Shown piece after piece: positions 45,815 through 55,692 of a stretch of DNA of 64,000 bases (positions are counted from its first letter, which is position 1; each line of letters starts with the position of its first letter). The stretch comes from JAEUTH01 sp044230205. GTDB taxonomy: Bacteria > Bacteroidota > Bacteroidia > AKYH767-A > OLB10. The notes under the pieces are model-generated. The model saw only the letters and a program-made list of their open reading frames with translations. It was not told the origin of the DNA and ran no database searches. The stretch covers positions 11,033 through 75,032 of the forward strand of contig JBGARN010000005.1 in NCBI GenBank assembly GCA_044230205.1, written 5' to 3'. A program made the translations under genes and the position numbers.

Positions 45815-47846
45815 TTGAAAAATGCTGTTCTAATTATTGTGCTGATTATTCTATCGGTTGTGTTTCATAAAAATACCATCAATGAATTTCCATCACATAT
45901 TCATGCGTGGTCGCAAGCAGATCGTTATGCATTGTCACTGGGGTTTTTAAATAATGGATTTGATTTTTTTCATCCTCAAACTTATAACCTGAACGTACAA
46001 TTTCCGGCAAGCAAAACACTGGCAGTTGAAGAAGGAATCACAGCTGTTGATTTTCCTATTCATGAATTCATAATTGCAGTATTGATGAAATTACTGCATA
46101 CCACTGAGCCCTTGGGTATTCAGAACTTACAGCCTTATCTATGCACTGATTGGGTTGTTATTTCTATTCAGGCTTTGCAATTTACTTATTGTGAAAAACA
46201 GCTGGCTTAGCTATCTTATAGTAATACTAGTTTTTACGGCACCTGTTTATACTTATTATATGGTAGGGTTTATACCATCTGTTACCTCATTGGCTAATTT
46301 ATTTATTGGTTTGTTTTTTTATTTCAGATATGTGGAGCAATATAAATCAGCTGACTTTTACAGGGCTGTATTTTTTATAATGCTATCAACATTATGCCGA
46401 ACATCGTTTGGAGTATTCCTGGTTGCATTATTCATACAACAGATAGCTGTAATGTGGATTGGCAAAAGAAGAAGTGCACAAAATTTAACCATTATAGCTG
46501 TTGCTATGACAGTTGTTGCGGCATACTATGCTTACAATAATTATTTGCGAAATACATACGGTTCGGTTTTTCTTTCATCATTTTTTCCGGCAAAAAACCT
46601 GGAAGAAATAAAGGCCGTATTTGAATTAATTAAAGAACGTTGGTTGTTGCAGTATTTTACCGCAGGGCAGTATCTGTGTATAGTAATTGTTTTAGCAGCA
46701 GCCGTTGTTTCCTTTATTAAAACAAAGCAATTGGATTATTTACAACAGCAATTAATTTTATTCATAGCCATTTCTTTTTCCGGTACAGTTTTGTTTTTCC
46801 TTTTAATGGCTATCCAGTTTAAGGAACATGACTATTATTTTCTTGATTCATTTTTTCCTGTAGCAATTATGTTGCTTATTGCAGGTGCTTCGGCAATAAA
46901 AACTAATATGCCTGCTGTTACAGGACCTGTATTTACAGTTGCAGTGGCATTATTCTTTAGTTTTCAATGTTATGCTGTTCAGCAAAAGCGTAACGATTCC
47001 AGTTCGTGGGACAGGTACCAGGCAACCATAAATAATTTTAAGGGAGCAGAACAATTTTTAAATGAACAGCATGTTGACCATGAGGCTCGGATATTGGTTA
47101 TCGATGCTTATTCACCAAACATTCCTTTTATCCTTATGAACAGGAAAGGATATGCTGTTATAACTACCAGTAAGGAAGAAATTTTAAAGGCGCTCAGGTT
47201 CCGGTTTGATTATGTGGTTATGCAGGACCAGTTTTTACTCAGCGATGTTTTAAACAATTACCCCAGGCTGATTGATTATCTTGAACCTATAGCCAATAAT
47301 GGCAGAATAACATTGTACCGATATCATGCTGAAGAAAAGCAGAAGTCGCTTTTCGAGTTTTTGGGATTGGATAAAAAACAAGCGCTGATTGATACCAGGG
47401 CTGATTTTGATAATTATACTGATTCAGCCTACTGGAATAATATAACCCTTAAGGCAGACAGAATAATTTGCAACGGTGGTAAAATTAATTCAGGTGATTT
47501 ATGTGCCTATGCAGATTCAACTACAGAGTATGGTGTAGGGTTCAGCATACCAGTTAAAAGGTTAAAAGGATTAACAAAATATACCGTTTGGTTTGAAGGT
47601 GATTTTTGTTCAGCAGGCGATTTAAAAGACATTTTAATTTCCGGCTATGCAGGCCATGCAGAAAATGTGCATTATCAACAGTATTATGAAATAAATACTC
47701 AGGTTAAACCTGATGCTAAATGGACAAAGGTTCAGTTTATGTTCAACATTGATAAAATTTCAGCGGAAGATGAAATCAAAATTTTTATTTGGAACCCCAG
47801 GCGAAAATTTGTGTGCTACGATAATCTCAGAGTAAGAATTTACTGA
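45815..47846 (+). pseudogene. GT-C-type membrane glycosyltransferase, frameshifted
   Basis: Two overlapping frames encode one protein. The first (45815-46210; TTG start) gives the N-terminal helix and the periplasmic loop with the catalytic-type Asp (AWSQADRYALSLGF). The second frame (usable from about 46107 to 47846) continues with FRTYSLIYALIGLLFLF and about ten further membrane helices, then a soluble C-terminal domain. Removing one G from the GGG at 46114-46116 joins them smoothly as EPLVFRTYSLIYALIG, giving about 676 residues. The intact form resembles ArnT/PMT-like transferases that move sugars from polyprenyl phosphate. Either the gene is inactivated, or the base is a sequencing error, or there is programmed or phase-variable shifting. 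Codon use is otherwise normal, so any inactivation is recent. Confidence 0.75.
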
Positions 47847-47894
47847 TGCCTTCACGAGTTATACGAGAAATCATTAATCGTTACTAACAAACAC

Positions 47895-50834
47895 TCAAAC
47901 CAATTTCATTTTTTTACCTGAAAGGTTCGGTTTTATTTTAGGTACAGGCATCTTAAGTTCCTTACTAAGAAATTTTGCAGTAATACTGTTCTTGTTTTTT
48001 ATGATTTCTTCAGGCGTTCCTTCGGCAATTATAGTTCCACCACGACTTCCGCCTTCAGGTCCGATATCAATTACATGATCAGCAAATTTTATTACATCCA
48101 TGTTATGTTCAATTATTACAACTGTATTGCCCCTGTCAACCAGTTTGGCAATAACTTCAAGCAGTATTCGTACATCATCAAAGTGCAGCCCTGTTGTTGG
48201 TTCGTCAAGAATATAAAATGTATTACCGGTATCTTTCTTCGAAAGTTCGGTGGCCAGCTTTACGCGCTGTGCCTCACCGCCCGAAAGAGTTGTTGATTGC
48301 TGACCAAGTGTAATATAACCTAAGCCCACATCCTGAATAGTTTTTATCTTATGTAAAATGGCCGGCATGCTCTCGAAAAATTCTACTGCCTGTTCAATGC
48401 TCATATTCAGCACATCATTGATAGACTTTCCCCTGTAACGCACATCAAGAATTTCACGGTTATAGCGTTTCCCATTACAACTTTCGCAGGGCACATATAC
48501 ATCGGGCAGAAAATTCATTTCAATAACTCTCATGCCTGCTCCTTTGCAGGTTTCACAGCGGCCACCTTTCACATTGAATGAAAACCATCCGGGCTTATAG
48601 CCTCTGATTTTCGATTCAGTCATTTCAGCATAAAGGTTTCTTATATCTGTAAATACACCGGTATACGTTGCGGGATTACTTCGGGGAGTGCGGCCTATTG
48701 GTGACTGATCAATTTCAATAACCTTATCAATATACGGTAATCCGCTTATGCTTTTATAAGGGAGAGGTTTTTGAAGTGAACGATAAAAGTGCTGGTTCAA
48801 AATGGGATAAAGAGTTTCATTAATCAATGTTGACTTTCCGCTACCACTAACACCGGTTACAGCAATTAATTTTCCGAGAGGAAACTTTACATCAATATTT
48901 TTAAGATTGTTGCCTGTTGCACCTTTTAAGGTTAGCGTTTTTCCATTGCCCGTTCTCCTTGCCCCGGCAATAATATTTTTAGTTCCGTTGAGATACTGGG
49001 CTGTAAGGGTGTTGCCTTTTTCAACTTCGGCAGGTGTGCCTTGTGCAACAATTTTGCCGCCATGAACGCCTGCTCCCGGTCCTATATCAATAACATAATC
49101 GGCTGCTTCAATTGTTTCTTTATCATGTTCAACTACAATTACTGAGTTGCCATTATCGCGCAAGTCTTTTAGTGAATTAATGAGGCGTTCGTTATCGCGT
49201 TGGTGCAGCCCTATGCTGGGTTCATCAAGTATATACAGAACACCTACCAGTTGCGAACCAATTTGTGTTGCAAGCCGAATACGCTGGCTTTCGCCTCCGC
49301 TAAGGGTTTTTGATGACCGGAAAAGTGTAAGGTAATCCAGGCCTACATCTAACAAAAACTTAATTCGCTTACGGATTTCTTTCAACACCTCATGCGCTAT
49401 AAGTTGCTGGCGTTCATTTAATTTTACTTCAAGTGTATCAAACCATTCTTTCAGCTGGCTGATATCCATTGATGACAATTCAGCTATATTTTTTTCGGCA
49501 AGTTTAAACTGAAGAGATTCTTTTTTCAATCGCGAACCTTTGCACTCAGGACAAATTGTTTGAAGCATGAATCCATCTATCCATCTCTTTAAACTTTCAG
49601 AGGTGGTTTCTTCAGCCTGCGAAGTGAGAAAATTTATTATGCCTTCAAATGCAAGAGTATAGGTATGTGTATTGCCGCTTCCATAATCACGATCAACCGT
49701 AATCATTTCATCACTGCCAAATAATATTACATGTATTGCTTCTTCAGGTATGTCCTGAATTTTTGTATCGAGGGTAAAACCATGTTTTTTACCAATCGCT
49801 TTTACCTGGCTGAAAATCCAATTGTCCTTGTACTCACCAAGCGGAATTATTCCGCCATTCCTGATGGTTTTATTTTTTTCTGGTATAACAGAATTGATAT
49901 CTATTTCAGGTATTGTACCAAGCCCGTTGCATTTAGGACATGCTCCATACGGTGAATTATAGGAAAAGGAATTTGGTTGCGGTTCATCATATGAAATTCC
50001 TGTTGTCGGGCACATCAGGTGTTGAGACAGATGCCTTGTTTTTTTAGCATCCTCGTCATAAATCATTAAAGTGCCTTTCCCCGTTTTTAATGCAGTTTTA
50101 ATTGAGTCATACAACCTTTTTACCTCACTGTTTAAATTTTCGCCAAATAATACCTGGTCATCTGAAAATAAATTACCTGAGGGTTTAATGTTTAATTTAT
50201 CAATCACTACCTCAATATCATGTATCTTATACCTATCGGTTTGTAAACCTTTTCGGAGTTCTTCAAATTGTCCGTCAATTCTTACCCGCAGATATCCCCA
50301 GCTCATTAATTGTTCAAAAAGCTCGCGATAATGTCCTTTGCGTCCTTTAACAACCGGGGCGAGCAGGTGAATACGTTTACCGGAAAACTCCTCAAGAATA
50401 AGCTTTAATATTTGCTCATCTGTAAGTTTTACCATCTTCTCTCCTGTCAGATAACTGAATGCTTCAGATGCACGGGCAAACAACAAACGCATAAAATCAT
50501 AAATCTCTGTTATGGTACCAACCGTTGAACGGGGATTTTGACTCGTGGTTTTTTGTTCGATAGAAATCACCGGGCTCAATCCCGAAATCTGGTCTACATC
50601 AGGCCGTTCCATATTACCAAGAAATTGCCGTGCATATGCTGAAAAGCTCTCCATGTATCTCCGCTGTCCTTCAGCATAAATAGTGTCGAAAGCCAATGAA
50701 GATTTACCACTTCCGCTCAATCCGGTAATAACTACAAGCTTGTTACGTGGAAAACTTACATTAATGTTTTTTAAATTATGAACACGTGCTCCATATATCT
50801 CAACTAATTCCTCAGGTGTGTGTGCTGCCGACAT
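47895..50834 (-). CDS. uvrA: Excinuclease ABC subunit A
   Basis: 979 residues, the canonical UvrA of the window. It recognises bulky lesions and loads UvrB for nucleotide excision repair. Both ATPase halves are intact: GLSGSGKSS (about 38) and GVSGSGKST (about 665), LSGGESQR and LSGGEAQR, LDEPSIGLHQRD and LDEPTTGLHFDD. The UvrB-binding segment is complete (RYKIHDIEVVIDKL). The C-terminal zinc module is CETC ... CESC. The first module keeps three of four cysteines: CPTTG has lost its second. A perfect -7 element lies about 85 bases upstream. uvrB and uvrC are not nearby. Convergent with the frameshifted glycosyltransferase gene. Confidence 0.95.
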   Translation of the reverse strand: MSAAHTPEELVEIYGARVHNLKNINVSFPRNKLVVITGLSGSGKSSLAFDTIYAEGQRRYMESFSAYARQFLGNMERPDVDQISGLSPVISIEQKTTSQNPRSTVGTITEIYDFMRLLFARASEAFSYLTGEKMVKLTDEQILKLILEEFSGKRIHLLAPVVKGRKGHYRELFEQLMSWGYLRVRIDGQFEELRKGLQTDRYKIHDIEVVIDKLNIKPSGNLFSDDQVLFGENLNSEVKRLYDSIKTALKTGKGTLMIYDEDAKKTRHLSQHLMCPTTGISYDEPQPNSFSYNSPYGACPKCNGLGTIPEIDINSVIPEKNKTIRNGGIIPLGEYKDNWIFSQVKAIGKKHGFTLDTKIQDIPEEAIHVILFGSDEMITVDRDYGSGNTHTYTLAFEGIINFLTSQAEETTSESLKRWIDGFMLQTICPECKGSRLKKESLQFKLAEKNIAELSSMDISQLKEWFDTLEVKLNERQQLIAHEVLKEIRKRIKFLLDVGLDYLTLFRSSKTLSGGESQRIRLATQIGSQLVGVLYILDEPSIGLHQRDNERLINSLKDLRDNGNSVIVVEHDKETIEAADYVIDIGPGAGVHGGKIVAQGTPAEVEKGNTLTAQYLNGTKNIIAGARRTGNGKTLTLKGATGNNLKNIDVKFPLGKLIAVTGVSGSGKSTLINETLYPILNQHFYRSLQKPLPYKSISGLPYIDKVIEIDQSPIGRTPRSNPATYTGVFTDIRNLYAEMTESKIRGYKPGWFSFNVKGGRCETCKGAGMRVIEMNFLPDVYVPCESCNGKRYNREILDVRYRGKSINDVLNMSIEQAVEFFESMPAILHKIKTIQDVGLGYITLGQQSTTLSGGEAQRVKLATELSKKDTGNTFYILDEPTTGLHFDDVRILLEVIAKLVDRGNTVVIIEHNMDVIKFADHVIDIGPEGGSRGGTIIAEGTPEEIIKNKNSITAKFLSKELKMPVPKIKPNLSGKKMKLV

Positions 50835-50919
50835 TTATTATTCCTTCCTTATGGTTTGAAATTTTGTGTTTTGTTTAATCCAATAATTCAAATTACTAAT
50901 TTGATTTTTTGGAAAAATG

Positions 50920-50927
50920 CAAAAGTA
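50920..50927 (-). promoter_or_regulatory. -7 promoter element of uvrA
   Basis: TACTTTTG on the minus strand matches TAnnTTTG exactly; the predicted transcript start is near 50914, an 80-nt leader. No TTG lies at -33. The rest of 50928-51066 has no other recognised feature, and no LexA-like box was seen. Confidence 0.5.
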
Positions 50928-51066
50928 GGTTTTAATTTTCTAGGGGATCCTATAGCAACCTAAAGGAATTTTAAATATGATAAACATTTAACATTCATTT
51001 TTGGGTATGAAAGAAAATGCGTGAATGCTATCTTGTTAATAAATTATATGAGTTCCGCTTGGGGGA

Positions 51067-53532
51067 TTAACGATTACGCTGCTTGTTTTTTGCGAGATAA
51101 TTCCAATCAAGGTAATACAACGCCCTTATAGAAAAAGAGTTGATTTGTGGCTCGGTAAGCACTTGGGCAAAATTCTCTTTAAATGTAGGAAGTGTAATTG
51201 CGGGATAATCCTGGTGTTCAAGTGCAAATTTATAGGCAACGGATATATTGCTGCCGGGAGCAAACTGCCATGAGAACACAGCATCAATATTCATCACATT
51301 AAAGTTGAAATTGTTATTCTGGTTATATGAATCATAATCAGCCAAACCCCCATCTTCTTCAAGAAGGAAAAACTTTTTGTATTCACCGGTTATCCAATAG
51401 TGTCTTGCATTAAGGTTTAACGATAAATCATTCTTAAAAATATACCGGGCCGAAACCTGGTTGACATAAGTATTTAAAACCCTTCCACCGAAAACTATGT
51501 GTTGTTCATCGCTATTATCCACAACTCCGATATTAAATGGATCGTAGTTATAGGTAAACTTATAGGTAAGGGTAAACTTATTGCTGAACCTGTATCGCAA
51601 TGAAGTTTCATTATTCCATCCGAACCAGGTGTATTCATCCACAAAGTTGGGCAATACATTAGTCATGTCAACAGCAAATTTTTTCCTGTAATCAGTACTT
51701 ATGCCCAAATAAATAAAGTAGTAACGTAAAGCCTGGTAATAGCGTCCCTGAACACGCGGCTCATAGTAATCGCGCCAGCTGGTAGGTGTAAAACTAACTC
51801 CACCGAAGAGGGCATTATAATCACGAGATAAAGCAAAAGCATCAAAACTTATTTCATGTCGTGTTATCTGTTGAGTTTGTTTGTCAATGCCAAGGTTATA
51901 CCCCATAGAAACATTAGCTTCCTGTAAAATTTTGTAGGGTTTAAGCAATTGCCATGACACAAAAATTCTATTGTTATTGAAATTGGGAAGTGACTGATAT
52001 CCTAAATCGCTGCCATTAAACTTACTGCTCACCTGGGTGGTACTTATGCCATATTGATAGGCGCCTCCGGTTTTCTGTACACCTATAAAATATTTATAAC
52101 CGGTTTCCGGATCGTATTTTTTCTTCTCCGAATCAGAATTGATAAATTGTTGGCTTAATGCAAAATTGCCATCAGCCCTTATGGTATTTTTCTTGTTGGC
52201 GATGCTGTATCCGGCACCGGTAACGTTGGCATCATTACCATTATTTGCCCTGACGGTATTCAGGTTGATGAAATAGATGGTGGAATTATTTTTTAATTGC
52301 TGATCGAGTGAAATTACATTGAAGTTGGTGAATGGTTCAGTAAGTATTTTACGTTTAGTACCGTTTTCATCTTCAACAGTTGCATAGGTATTATCAGTAA
52401 TAGCATTTAAAAAGCCAATCCCTGTGCCGCCCGAAGTGCGTCCGGAAATTTTAGTGGCATTTATCATTTTAGCCTGGGAAGGATTGTCGGTAATTTTTTC
52501 TCCACTGTCAAGCATATACGGAACAGAATAAAACAGCGAAGGTGTGGCACCAATTCTTCGTGAATAAAACAAACCGAAATGATTAAACAGTTCAGTACCT
52601 TCCTGGAAGAATGGCCGGTTTTCTTCATAAACAATTTCATTGTAGCTGAGGTTCTTTACTTTATCATCTGATTTAACCTGTCCGAAATCAGGCAGTAAAG
52701 TCATATCAAGGGTAAATTTTTCGTCAATGCCATATTTAATATCAGCGCCAGCACGATAGGACATGGTATTAGCATACTCAAATTCGGCAGTGTTATTATA
52801 TACCGGTGAATGTTCGTAATAGGCAGATAAATAAGGGGTAAGTGAAAGTCGTAATGGTGGCTTAATATCTTTTAACCCTTCAAGTGTTCCCCAGAATTTA
52901 AAAGGATTGTCTTCTGCTTTAGGAGTAAGATTCCACTGAATGAATTCGCGATTACGCCTGATACTGCGCGTAACCTGCAAGGCCCAAAGCTGTTCATTTG
53001 AGTTGGGAAAGCGAATGGCTGAGTAAGGAATTTTCATTTCAAAACTCCATCCCTTATCATTCAGCTGTGTTGCACTTTGCCACACAGCATCAAATGTTTC
53101 ATCACTGAATTTATAATCGGTTTGAACTCCTGATGCATACAATCCAAAATCATAAGCGTCAACCCGTGTGTTATAGGTGTCAAAAACAATTCGAACCTTA
53201 TCGGCATTAAGGTCATCATCATCACGGTTGCCAAATTCGTGCAGCACACTGTCAGGTGCTGTATCATACATCATGCCTCCGATGTAAATAGCCTGGTCAT
53301 CATAAATAATTTTTATTTCAGTTTGCTGCGAGGGCTCAGCACCTTCAATTGGCAAAGCATCAACAAATGAAGTTATGGCTGCAACATTTTTCCATGCTTC
53401 ATCATCAAGCTTTCCATCAATTTTTGGAGATAGCGTGGTTTTTGAAGTTGTATATTTTTTAGGTGCTGTTTCAGCAAATGCAACTGCAAACAATTGCACA
53501 AACAGAATTAAAATAAGGGTGACAGCTTTCAT
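51067..53532 (-). CDS. DUF5916 outer-membrane protein with CBM9-like domain
   Basis: 821 residues with a signal peptide (MKAVTLILILFVQLFAVAFA). The N-terminal carbohydrate-binding family 9-like domain (about 28-210) contains PKIDGKLDDEAWKNV and IYDDQAIYIGGMMYD. A long DUF5916 region follows (about 230-821; RPFFQEGTELFNHFGLFYSRRIG), rich in alternating strands and likely to form a beta-barrel. Bacteroidota homologs are common and uncharacterised, often annotated as membrane-associated hydrolases without proof. It is transcribed alone. Confidence 0.87.
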   Translation of the reverse strand: MKAVTLILILFVQLFAVAFAETAPKKYTTSKTTLSPKIDGKLDDEAWKNVAAITSFVDALPIEGAEPSQQTEIKIIYDDQAIYIGGMMYDTAPDSVLHEFGNRDDDDLNADKVRIVFDTYNTRVDAYDFGLYASGVQTDYKFSDETFDAVWQSATQLNDKGWSFEMKIPYSAIRFPNSNEQLWALQVTRSIRRNREFIQWNLTPKAEDNPFKFWGTLEGLKDIKPPLRLSLTPYLSAYYEHSPVYNNTAEFEYANTMSYRAGADIKYGIDEKFTLDMTLLPDFGQVKSDDKVKNLSYNEIVYEENRPFFQEGTELFNHFGLFYSRRIGATPSLFYSVPYMLDSGEKITDNPSQAKMINATKISGRTSGGTGIGFLNAITDNTYATVEDENGTKRKILTEPFTNFNVISLDQQLKNNSTIYFINLNTVRANNGNDANVTGAGYSIANKKNTIRADGNFALSQQFINSDSEKKKYDPETGYKYFIGVQKTGGAYQYGISTTQVSSKFNGSDLGYQSLPNFNNNRIFVSWQLLKPYKILQEANVSMGYNLGIDKQTQQITRHEISFDAFALSRDYNALFGGVSFTPTSWRDYYEPRVQGRYYQALRYYFIYLGISTDYRKKFAVDMTNVLPNFVDEYTWFGWNNETSLRYRFSNKFTLTYKFTYNYDPFNIGVVDNSDEQHIVFGGRVLNTYVNQVSARYIFKNDLSLNLNARHYWITGEYKKFFLLEEDGGLADYDSYNQNNNFNFNVMNIDAVFSWQFAPGSNISVAYKFALEHQDYPAITLPTFKENFAQVLTEPQINSFSIRALYYLDWNYLAKNKQRNR

Positions 53533-53629
53533 GGCACTAGGATTACAAAGGTTAAAACAATGCGCGTAACAAGTTGTGCGGGAATTGTTTTTATATTTTG
53601 AACGAGTTAAACATTTCTATATCCGGAAA

Positions 53630-54598
53630 CTAACTGAGCTTTAATTTCAGGTGAACATCTGAGCGTTCGTATATTTCTTTCTCTTTTTTGCGATAAGGCT
53701 TAAAACCATATTTCTTGTACAAAGTAATGGCAGGTTTAAGACTGCTATTGGTGTCGAGTATTATGGCCTGTGCTTTTTTATTTTCAGCAAATTTTATTGC
53801 AGCCTTCATCAGGTAATGAGCAATACCATAACCTCTCATCTTTTCGGTTATGCCCATCTTTGCCAGTTCATAGCAACCTTTACCATGAGGAATCATAGCC
53901 ACTGTTCCGGCAATTTTAGAATTGCATTGAGCAAAGAAAATTTCTCCTCCTTTATTTATTATTTCCTCACCGGGATTTTCAAGCAGTTGCAAATCTGCCG
54001 GCTCTGGCTTAAATAGTTTTACAATCCATTCCATATTAAGCCGGTAAAAAGCAGCATCCAGTTTTTTATTCCAGGTAATTATTTTGATTTCAGGTAATGT
54101 TGACCGGTTAAGTATTTTAACACGTTCATAAATGTTCCTGTTTTGGTAAGCTGTTTCCAGCTTGCTTAATCGCGAAAGAAATGCTTCATCAGCTTCGGTT
54201 AGTAATTGGTCATTTGCACTTTTTATGGAGTCCAGTAAAGGTTGAATGGAATTGAATAGTTTTTTACCACTTGCAGTAAGTACCATCAACCTTTTTCGGG
54301 CATCTGTTTTACTTTTTGATGTGGTAATCAGCTGTTGTTCTTCCAGCTGTGCTGCAAGCTGAATGATGGCAGGATGGGTAAACTGAAGCAGCCGTGCAGC
54401 CTCAGCAATACTAACCTGCTTGCGGCTGTCAAGCAGGTACATAAGTGCGAACCAGCGCGGTTCGAAATTTACATGATGCTCTTTGTATAATCGGGCAACA
54501 TCATTCATTAAATTATCACTAAGCCTTTTTAACCTCGATGCAAGTGCAAGTGTTCCTAATTCTTTTAAATAATCAGTGCCTTTTACCGGTAATGCCAT
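53630..54598 (-). CDS. MarR-type HTH regulator fused to GNAT acetyltransferase
   Basis: 322 residues. Residues about 15-150 form a MarR winged helix (QVSIAEAARLLQFTHPAIIQLAAQLEEQQLIT, TDARKRLMVLTASGKKLF). Residues about 165-322 form a GNAT domain with the acetyl-CoA loop GITEKMRGYGIAHYLMK and a KPAITLYKKYGFK tail. Fusions of this kind are known across bacteria; some bind a small ligand through the GNAT part, which may not be catalytic. The target is unknown, but a near-perfect palindrome 36 bases upstream of its ATG suggests autoregulation, and dapD starts divergently beyond it. Confidence 0.88.
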   Translation of the reverse strand: MALPVKGTDYLKELGTLALASRLKRLSDNLMNDVARLYKEHHVNFEPRWFALMYLLDSRKQVSIAEAARLLQFTHPAIIQLAAQLEEQQLITTSKSKTDARKRLMVLTASGKKLFNSIQPLLDSIKSANDQLLTEADEAFLSRLSKLETAYQNRNIYERVKILNRSTLPEIKIITWNKKLDAAFYRLNMEWIVKLFKPEPADLQLLENPGEEIINKGGEIFFAQCNSKIAGTVAMIPHGKGCYELAKMGITEKMRGYGIAHYLMKAAIKFAENKKAQAIILDTNSSLKPAITLYKKYGFKPYRKKEKEIYERSDVHLKLKLS

Positions 54599-54633
54599 AA
54601 TTGGGTTTAATGTTTAATGTAAAGTAAATCTGA

Positions 54634-54657
54634 AATTATGTAAGTACTTACGTAATT
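54634..54657. promoter_or_regulatory. 24-bp palindrome, probable operator of the MarR-GNAT gene
   Basis: Eleven of twelve pairs match around the centre at 54645/54646; the inner 12 bases GTAAGTACTTAC are a perfect palindrome. It lies 36 bases upstream of the MarR-GNAT start in the divergent region shared with dapD. MarR dimers bind palindromes of this size in or near their own promoters; assignment to this regulator is inferred from position. Confidence 0.6.
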
Positions 54658-54885
54658 AACAAAGTTTAACGGAGTGAAAAATCATCTGCTTTGCTCTTTT
54701 TTATTGAGACCAATTGAATTTGGGTTGTCATTACAAAATTATTGGCCGGCATTTATAATTTCACTCCACCTGGCTTGAAATTGAATTATTCCAAATCATC
54801 AAAATCAGCATTCGCTTTCAATGGAGCCGGAGTCATTAATTTGTTATCAAAAGATTTACTTTGCGCACTGATAAAAAGTCAAACA

Positions 54886-55692
54886 ATGAAAGAGTTAATT
54901 CAAAATGCATGGAACGATCGCACCTTATTAAAACAACCGGCAACCGTTGATGCGATTAAAGAAACTATTGAGCAATTAGACAAAGGAGTATTTCGTGTTG
55001 CTGAACCAACTGAAAGTGGATGGAAAGTAAATGACTGGATAAAGCAGGCAGTGATCATGTACTTTCAGATTTGCGAAATGAAAACAACGCATGCAGGGCC
55101 AATGGAATTTCATGATAAAATGGAGCTGAAAAAGAACTATGCAGATTTGGGAATCCGGGTAGTTCCTCATGCTGTTGCACGCTATGGCGCCTTCATTGCT
55201 AAAGGAGCAATACTGATGCCATCGTATGTCAATATAGGCGCATATGTTGATTCAGGAACGATGATAGATACCTGGGCAACAGTTGGTTCATGTGCACAGA
55301 TTGGCAAGAATGTTCACCTGAGCGGTGGAGTAGGTATTGGTGGTGTGTTGGAACCTGTTCAGGCTGCTCCTGTAATTATTGAAGATAATTGTTTCATTGG
55401 TTCCAGGTGCATTGTAGTGGAAGGTGTTAGGGTTGAGAAAGAAGCTGTGCTTGGCGCAAACGTAGTGCTTACCATGTCCACAAAAATTATTGATGTAACC
55501 GGAAAGGAGCCAAAGGAAATGAAGGGAGTTGTGCCAGCACGTTCAGTGGTCATACCCGGATCTTACACTAAAAAATTTAATGCCGGAGAATTTCAGGTGC
55601 CTTGTGCATTAATAATCGGGCAGCGAAAAGAAAGTACAGATACAAAAACGAGCCTTAATGATGCGCTTAGAGAATATAATGTTTCTGCATGA
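54886..55692 (+). CDS. dapD: Tetrahydrodipicolinate N-succinyltransferase
   Basis: 268 residues, matching DapD length. It acylates tetrahydrodipicolinate in the succinylase branch of lysine and diaminopimelate synthesis, in the cytoplasm. A helical N-terminal domain is followed by a left-handed beta-helix built of hexapeptides (AFIAKGAILMPSYVNIGAYVD, IEDNCFIGSRCIVVEGVRVEKEAVLGANVV) and RSVVIPGSYT. The frame is open further upstream, to a TTG at 54742, but the added residues have no family counterpart; ATG at 54886 matches the usual MKELI start. It overlaps the next gene by four bases. Confidence 0.93.
   Translation: MKELIQNAWNDRTLLKQPATVDAIKETIEQLDKGVFRVAEPTESGWKVNDWIKQAVIMYFQICEMKTTHAGPMEFHDKMELKKNYADLGIRVVPHAVARYGAFIAKGAILMPSYVNIGAYVDSGTMIDTWATVGSCAQIGKNVHLSGGVGIGGVLEPVQAAPVIIEDNCFIGSRCIVVEGVRVEKEAVLGANVVLTMSTKIIDVTGKEPKEMKGVVPARSVVIPGSYTKKFNAGEFQVPCALIIGQRKESTDTKTSLNDALREYNVSA

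Noticed and set aside
54742..54885. N-terminal extension of dapD
   Set aside because: The 48 extra residues from the TTG have no counterpart in the DapD family, while the ATG at 54886 gives the usual start and length.
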